Source: Candidatus Nitrosocosmicus sp. (lineage in GTDB: Archaea; Thermoproteota; Nitrososphaeria; Nitrososphaerales; Nitrososphaeraceae). From it: DNA of 9,565 nt. A program made the position numbers and the translations under genes. Position 1 is the stretch's first letter. Each line of letters opens with the position of its first letter. The stretch lies in contig JAKDMR010000057.1 of assembly GCA_030452275.1 (NCBI GenBank), positions 1-9,565 of the forward strand, in the 5' to 3' direction. The notes below the pieces were generated by a model. The model was not told the DNA's origin and ran no database searches. It saw only the letters and a program-made list of their open reading frames with translations. Shown one piece after another: positions 6,373 through 9,565 of this stretch.

Positions 6373-6377
6373 GAGGG
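6373..6377 (+). promoter_or_regulatory. Likely ribosome binding site for queC
   Basis: GAGGG lies 12 bases before the TTG at 6390. That TTG is the first codon after an in-frame TAA (6387-6389) and the only plausible start, since the next in-frame ATG would cut away the PP-loop. Confidence 0.45.
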
Positions 6378-6389
6378 TAGAAATCATAA

Positions 6390-7121
6390 TTGAAAGAAAA
6401 ATCTAGTTCCATTCATAATTTTTCTGAAGCTGTTTGCATATTTAGTGGTGGTTTGGATTCTGTTAGCACAGCTGCGTATCTAAAAAAAATGGGATTAGAA
6501 TTGTATTTGATTTCTTTTGATTATGGACAACGTGCATCCAATGAATTGCTCATTGCAAAGCGCTTTTCAAAATTATTGAAGAGTAAAAAACACGAAATAA
6601 TTAACATATCTTTTCTAAAAACCTTGCTTGGGAACACAAATATTTTGACCGGATCCAGATCTAAAATTCCATCAACTTTTGATTATAGTATGGTAGTACC
6701 TTTAAGAAATACTGTTTTTTTGACTCTTGCTTCTGTATGGGCAACTTCTTTAAATATTCCTCTGATAATATACGGTGCTCATTCGGGAGATACTCAATAT
6801 CCTGATTGTCGTCCCTCTTTTACACGTTCTCTTGAAAAAGTACTTTATATGTCTGAAATTGATGGAATTAAAATGGGGATAAGAAAAAAGCTTCATATTT
6901 GGTCTCCAGCCATGGATAACTTAAGTAAATCTGAATTGCTTTTGATAGGCTATGAAATATTGGGTGCCAAGATTTTTCAATCATGGAGCTGTTATTTGGG
7001 ATCTGTCAATAAAAAAACTAACCTTTCAAAACATTGCGGGATTTGTGAGTCTTGCATGAATCGAAAACAAGCAATTTTGAAAGCTGGTTTGGAGGATAAA
7101 ACAAATTATGTCAGTCATTAA
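6390..7121 (+). CDS. queC: 7-cyano-7-deazaguanine (preQ0) synthase QueC
   Basis: QueC converts 7-carboxy-7-deazaguanine, ATP and ammonia to preQ0 in the cytoplasm. In archaea preQ0 is inserted at position 15 of tRNA and converted to archaeosine. The sequence shows the PP-loop SGGLDS (residues 19-24), FDYGQRA (43-49), VVPLRNTVFLTLAS (102-115) and GAHSGDTQYPDCRPSF (129-144). It also shows the C-terminal zinc site formed by Cys201, 216, 219 and 222 in C-x14-CGICESC followed by an Arg. The length of 243 residues is normal. The start is TTG at 6390, forced by the in-frame stop immediately before it. The gene overlaps queE by 14 bases, so the two enzymes that act in succession are probably translated together. 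The enzyme that makes the carboxy-deazaguanine precursor, QueD, is not in the window. Confidence 0.95.
   Translation: MKEKSSSIHNFSEAVCIFSGGLDSVSTAAYLKKMGLELYLISFDYGQRASNELLIAKRFSKLLKSKKHEIINISFLKTLLGNTNILTGSRSKIPSTFDYSMVVPLRNTVFLTLASVWATSLNIPLIIYGAHSGDTQYPDCRPSFTRSLEKVLYMSEIDGIKMGIRKKLHIWSPAMDNLSKSELLLIGYEILGAKIFQSWSCYLGSVNKKTNLSKHCGICESCMNRKQAILKAGLEDKTNYVSH
7091..7095 (+). promoter_or_regulatory. Ribosome binding site for queE inside queC
   Basis: GGAGG lies 12 bases before the ATG at 7108, within the end of queC. It supports the early start of queE, which adds about 33 residues before the conserved core. Confidence 0.5.
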
Positions 7122-7917
7122 TCCAAAAATCAATAATGATGACAGTACTGATAATTATGTGGACCATGATGACAGTCTTTCTGTTACAAATAGACATAAC
7201 AAGGTTCAATTAAATGAAATGTTTGTAAGCATCGAAGGCGAGGGTATTCTTGCAGGAACAAAGACTCTATTCATCCGTTTTTCAGGCTGTCATCTCAAAT
7301 GTCATTGGTGTGATACAAAATATTCTCTATCTCCTACAAGCGGCAAAAGTTATACAATTGATGAAGCTAAATATCTTATCCTTCAACATCTTCAACCAAA
7401 CCTCTATAAAGTCAATTTTACCGGCGGAGAACCTCTATTCCAAACTGGATCTTTGATTGCTCTTGCAGATTTTGTTAAAAACGAATTAAAGATTAAAACA
7501 TATCTGGAATCGTCGTGTTTTGATTGGAAAAGGTTTGAATTGGTTTTGCCTTATTTTGATATTTGTAAAGTTGAATTTAAAACATCTGATTCAAAAGTAA
7601 TCGAATCCAAATCCTATGAAGACCTTTTACAAAACGAACTAAGATGTTTAGATATCGCATTAAATAGGAGCGACAAGATTTCATTTATAAAAATCGTATT
7701 TACAAATTCCACAACATTAAATGAAGTTAGAGGTTTGCTTTCTAGAGTTTTTGAGCGTCCAAATATTAATAATTTGAGTGGTATAACACTCCAGCCAAGC
7801 TATCAGTTTGACTCTCCCTCTGCCAACCATATATTGAAAATATATGATGAAGCCTGTAGTTTTTATAAAGATGTAAGAGTGATTCCACAAATGCATAAAT
7901 TATTGGGCATGAGCTAA
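7108..7917 (+). CDS. queE: 7-carboxy-7-deazaguanine synthase QueE (radical SAM)
   Basis: QueE is a radical SAM enzyme that rearranges 6-carboxytetrahydropterin to 7-carboxy-7-deazaguanine, the substrate of QueC. The iron-sulphur cluster motif C-x3-C-x2-C is at Cys61, 65 and 68 (GCHLKCHWCDTKYS), preceded by FVSIEGEG (39-46). The SAM-binding TGGEP is at 105-109, and the family ending VIPQMHKLLG is at 258-267. The length is 269 residues. Compared with typical QueE, it has an acidic N-terminal extension of about 33 residues containing a ten-residue repeat pattern (DDS at 11-13 and 21-23). ATG at 7108 has a GGAGG upstream; an in-frame ATG at residue 38 would damage the SIEGEG region's lead-in strand. 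The usual ETNG-type segment reads LESSCF (133-138), a modest divergence. Together with queC it forms the core of preQ0 synthesis. Confidence 0.94.
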   Translation: MSVINPKINNDDSTDNYVDHDDSLSVTNRHNKVQLNEMFVSIEGEGILAGTKTLFIRFSGCHLKCHWCDTKYSLSPTSGKSYTIDEAKYLILQHLQPNLYKVNFTGGEPLFQTGSLIALADFVKNELKIKTYLESSCFDWKRFELVLPYFDICKVEFKTSDSKVIESKSYEDLLQNELRCLDIALNRSDKISFIKIVFTNSTTLNEVRGLLSRVFERPNINNLSGITLQPSYQFDSPSANHILKIYDEACSFYKDVRVIPQMHKLLGMS

Positions 7918-7944
7918 TATTTTTAGAATCGTTATTTTGTTAAA

Positions 7945-7972
7945 AACCTTAGATTTATAAAAAGATAAGGTT
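7945..7972. promoter_or_regulatory. TATA box enclosed by a perfect inverted repeat, promoter of the 8008 gene
   Basis: AACCTTA (7945-7951) and TAAGGTT (7966-7972) form a perfect 7-base inverted repeat whose 14-base spacer holds the TATA box TTTATAAAAA (7954-7963). The arm centres are 21 bases apart, about two helical turns, so both arms face the same side of the DNA. This fits an operator for a dimeric repressor that would block TBP. Transcription would start near 7985, giving a leader of about 23 bases before the ATG at 8008. Confidence 0.5.
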
Positions 7973-8007
7973 ATAATAAAGACCGAATCTTTATAGGTAA
8001 AATAAGT

Positions 8008-8280
8008 ATGGTGAACACAATCTTTCGGGTACAGTCGCATAAATTCACTCAAGAAAATATACAAACTACTCTTGTTTGTTCAAACTGTGATGAGGTCTTC
8101 ACCAAAGAATTTCTATTAGACCTTGAAGGTCAAACAATTGAATTTAAGTGTCCAGTTTGTGGAAATTTAGGAGAAGCAGATATCCCATATAAGACCGCGG
8201 AAGAACGAGAAGAATTTGAAGAAGATTTCGACGATGTAACTGAAGAGGATGGTGGCGATGAGTTTGAGGATGATTTTTAA
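8008..8280 (+). CDS. Small zinc-ribbon protein with acidic C-terminal tail, function unknown
   Basis: This is a 90-residue protein with one zinc ribbon, Cys24, 27, 48 and 51 (CSNC-x20-CPVC), flanked by short beta-prone segments. It is followed by a very acidic tail, with 17 Asp/Glu in residues 63-90. Such tails often bind basic proteins or mimic nucleic acid. It differs from the Elf1 elongation factor, which has a basic N-terminus and different spacing between knuckles. It could be a transcription- or translation-associated factor, but no function can be assigned. The start ATG at 8008 follows a TATA box enclosed in an inverted repeat, so it appears to be transcribed alone and regulated. Its TAA stop overlaps the stop of the convergent rfcS by sharing TTAA (8277-8280). 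Confidence 0.88.
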   Translation: MVNTIFRVQSHKFTQENIQTTLVCSNCDEVFTKEFLLDLEGQTIEFKCPVCGNLGEADIPYKTAEEREEFEEDFDDVTEEDGGDEFEDDF

Positions 8281-9302
8281 TTAGATTTGTCTTTTTTCAT
8301 GTTAATCTTGCCTAACTGTGCTAAAAAGGCTGCTAGTTGTATTTCGGGGTGTGCACCATTTGCTAGTCTATAATCGTATTCTGCAATTATAGATGAAATT
8401 TCATATGGATCTTTCAGATCAAGCTTATAAATCTCTTCATTGGCATATTTTAGAAAATCTGTTTCTGAAACTCCATAAACATATAGTAATTCTAATAATT
8501 TTATTCTTGACTCATTAAATTTGGAATTAATGGCTAATTTTATTATTTCAGCTATTGTGCTTTTCCCAGATATACCTATTGCATTTTGAACCTGCTGGAC
8601 ACTTATATTCCCGTTCACTGAGGAGGCTTGCAATATATTGATTGAATGTCTTAAATCACCGTTTGTATGTTCATATATTTTACGAAGTGCTTTCTCTTCG
8701 ACTTTTACTCCTTCTTTTTTACAAATATCTTTCAAATATTCAATTACTTCTTCCTCAGAAACCTTTGAAAATCGAAAAATTACGCATCTACTTTGTATTG
8801 GTTCAATTATATGTGAAAGATAGTTACAAATAAAAATAAACCTAGTAGTTCTGGCACTATCCTCTATTATTCTTCTCAAAGCTGTTTGAGCCTCTGTAGT
8901 CATTTCATCTGCTTCATCTAAAATTATGATCTTAAACGGCTTCTCATTTTTTTCTTGATTTATAGAAAGCTTCATGATCGATGCAAATTCTTTTACTCTT
9001 TCACGAACCATCTTTATTCCTCTTTCATCTGATGCATTGAGCTCTAAAGTATCTCTTTTCCAGTTATCTCCTAGCATTTGTTTTGCAAGGCATAAAGCTG
9101 TGGTGGTTTTACCTATCCCTGCAGATCCTGTAAACAATAAATGTGGTAATTCGTTAGGTTTTTTCATTAAATTTTCTAAGCCTTTTACAATTTCTTTTTG
9201 ATTAATTATTTGAGCCAGATGTTTTGGTCTGTATTTTTCGACCCACATAATATCAGAAATAACCTCTGGCTTTTGCTCCTGCTCCTGCTGCCGTTTTTCC
9301 AT
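8277..9302 (-). CDS. rfcS: Replication factor C small subunit (clamp loader)
   Basis: RfcS is the AAA+ small subunit of the archaeal clamp loader, which opens the PCNA ring and places it on primed DNA together with the large subunit. Counting from ATG 9302, the protein has 341 residues: RFC-box WVEKYRP at 20-26, Walker A GSAGIGKT at 59-66, Walker B with DEAD at 129-132, sensor-1 region FIFICNYLSHI at about 155-165, and the arginine-finger SRC at 171-173. The C-terminal collar domain follows. The start is uncertain. TTG at 9344 would add 14 residues; ATG at 9248 would give 323 residues, closest to the usual archaeal length and beginning directly at the conserved MWVEKYRP. The N-terminal stretch from 9302 is Gln/Glu-rich (QQEQEQK), not part of the fold. 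A plus-strand gene starts divergently at 9396. Confidence 0.95.
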   Translation of the reverse strand: MEKRQQEQEQKPEVISDIMWVEKYRPKHLAQIINQKEIVKGLENLMKKPNELPHLLFTGSAGIGKTTTALCLAKQMLGDNWKRDTLELNASDERGIKMVRERVKEFASIMKLSINQEKNEKPFKIIILDEADEMTTEAQTALRRIIEDSARTTRFIFICNYLSHIIEPIQSRCVIFRFSKVSEEEVIEYLKDICKKEGVKVEEKALRKIYEHTNGDLRHSINILQASSVNGNISVQQVQNAIGISGKSTIAEIIKLAINSKFNESRIKLLELLYVYGVSETDFLKYANEEIYKLDLKDPYEISSIIAEYDYRLANGAHPEIQLAAFLAQLGKINMKKDKSN

Positions 9303-9380
9303 CGTGATGTACTGTCCATCTTTTTCTAATTTAAAATTATTCAATACTCTGCAGAGGATACCGTTAATCCGACATTGAAA

Positions 9381-9390
9381 TTTTATTAAC
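9381..9390 (-). promoter_or_regulatory. Possible TATA box of rfcS
   Basis: On the minus strand this reads GTTAATAAAA. Transcription would start near 9359, before every candidate start codon of rfcS. A second AT-rich element at about 9328-9340 would instead start transcription near 9307, just ahead of ATG 9302. The two cannot be distinguished by eye. Confidence 0.3.
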
Positions 9391-9395
9391 CAAGA

Positions 9396-9565
9396 ATGAT
9401 AATTACATTTGTGAATTCATTGCTGCCGTCACATGATGATGTTGATGCTGGTGTTGCAAATAACTTAATTTCAGGTATAGATGATATTTCAATCCTCTAT
9501 ACTTTTTCTACTCTAGAATATCTTCTAAAGGATGTACGAGTAATATATTTAAAAGATATTGAAAT
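9396..9565 (+). CDS. 5' part of an unrecognised gene, cut by the window edge
   Basis: From ATG at 9396 an open frame without stops runs to the end of the window, giving 56 complete codons. An in-frame TAA at 9387-9389 blocks a longer frame, so the ATG is the natural start. The visible product begins MIITFVNSLLPSHDDVDAG and continues with mixed hydrophobic and acidic segments (SGIDDISILYTFSTLEYLL at about 27-45); it looks like a soluble protein. No domain is recognised in this part. It diverges from rfcS, with about 50 to 90 bases between starts depending on the rfcS start chosen. No good TATA box or ribosome binding site was seen for it, so confidence that it is a gene is moderate. Confidence 0.55.
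   Translation, partial: MIITFVNSLLPSHDDVDAGVANNLISGIDDISILYTFSTLEYLLKDVRVIYLKDIE

Noticed and set aside
8638..9201. Plus-strand open frames opposite rfcS
   Set aside because: They are shadows of a well-conserved AAA+ gene with no features of their own.

Overview
The window looks like chromosomal DNA of an ammonia-oxidising archaeon (Nitrososphaerota/Thaumarchaeota), possibly a Nitrosocosmicus- or Nitrososphaera-like lineage. The evidence is an archaeal small-subunit clamp loader, archaeosine-precursor genes (queC, queE), AT-rich promoters with TATA-like boxes about 27 bases ahead of start codons (leaderless style), GGTGA-type ribosome binding sites, frequent TTG/GTG starts and several small CxxC proteins. 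The lineage call is an inference from these traits and from family resemblance; no database was searched.

Layout. (1) 20-1676, plus strand: ATPase and membrane subunits of a zinc/manganese-type ABC importer. The permease ends in a strikingly His-rich tail, and the binding protein must lie elsewhere. (2) 1776-4369, minus strand: a nucleobase/hydroxymethylpyrimidine-type NCS1 permease followed by a type II NADH dehydrogenase-like flavoprotein, 14 bases apart. Poly-T tracts separate this unit from the convergent metal transporter. (3) 4492-5714: three small CxxC proteins, namely two plus-strand proteins with the same C-terminal zinc ribbon, the first with a long Ser/Pro/Gly linker, and one 45-residue minus-strand protein. 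(4) 5789-7917, plus strand: a six-helix membrane protein of unknown function, then queC and queE overlapping by 14 bases. This is probably one transcription unit centred on preQ0 synthesis for tRNA modification. (5) 8008-8280: a zinc-ribbon protein with a very acidic tail, whose TATA box sits between the arms of a perfect inverted repeat. (6) 8277-9302, minus strand: replication factor C small subunit, whose stop codon overlaps that of the zinc-ribbon gene. (7) 9396 to the right edge: the start of an unrecognised gene that runs out of the window.

Most genes are housekeeping: metal and pyrimidine uptake, respiration, tRNA modification and DNA replication. The less ordinary parts are the cluster of small zinc-ribbon proteins, the unknown membrane protein leading the preQ0 unit, the inverted repeat around the 8008 promoter, and two open reading frames (minus strand 5577-5714 and partial 9396-9565) that are easily missed because they are short or cut. 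No RNA gene, CRISPR array, insertion sequence or attachment site was seen. No intergenic gap exceeds 300 bases.
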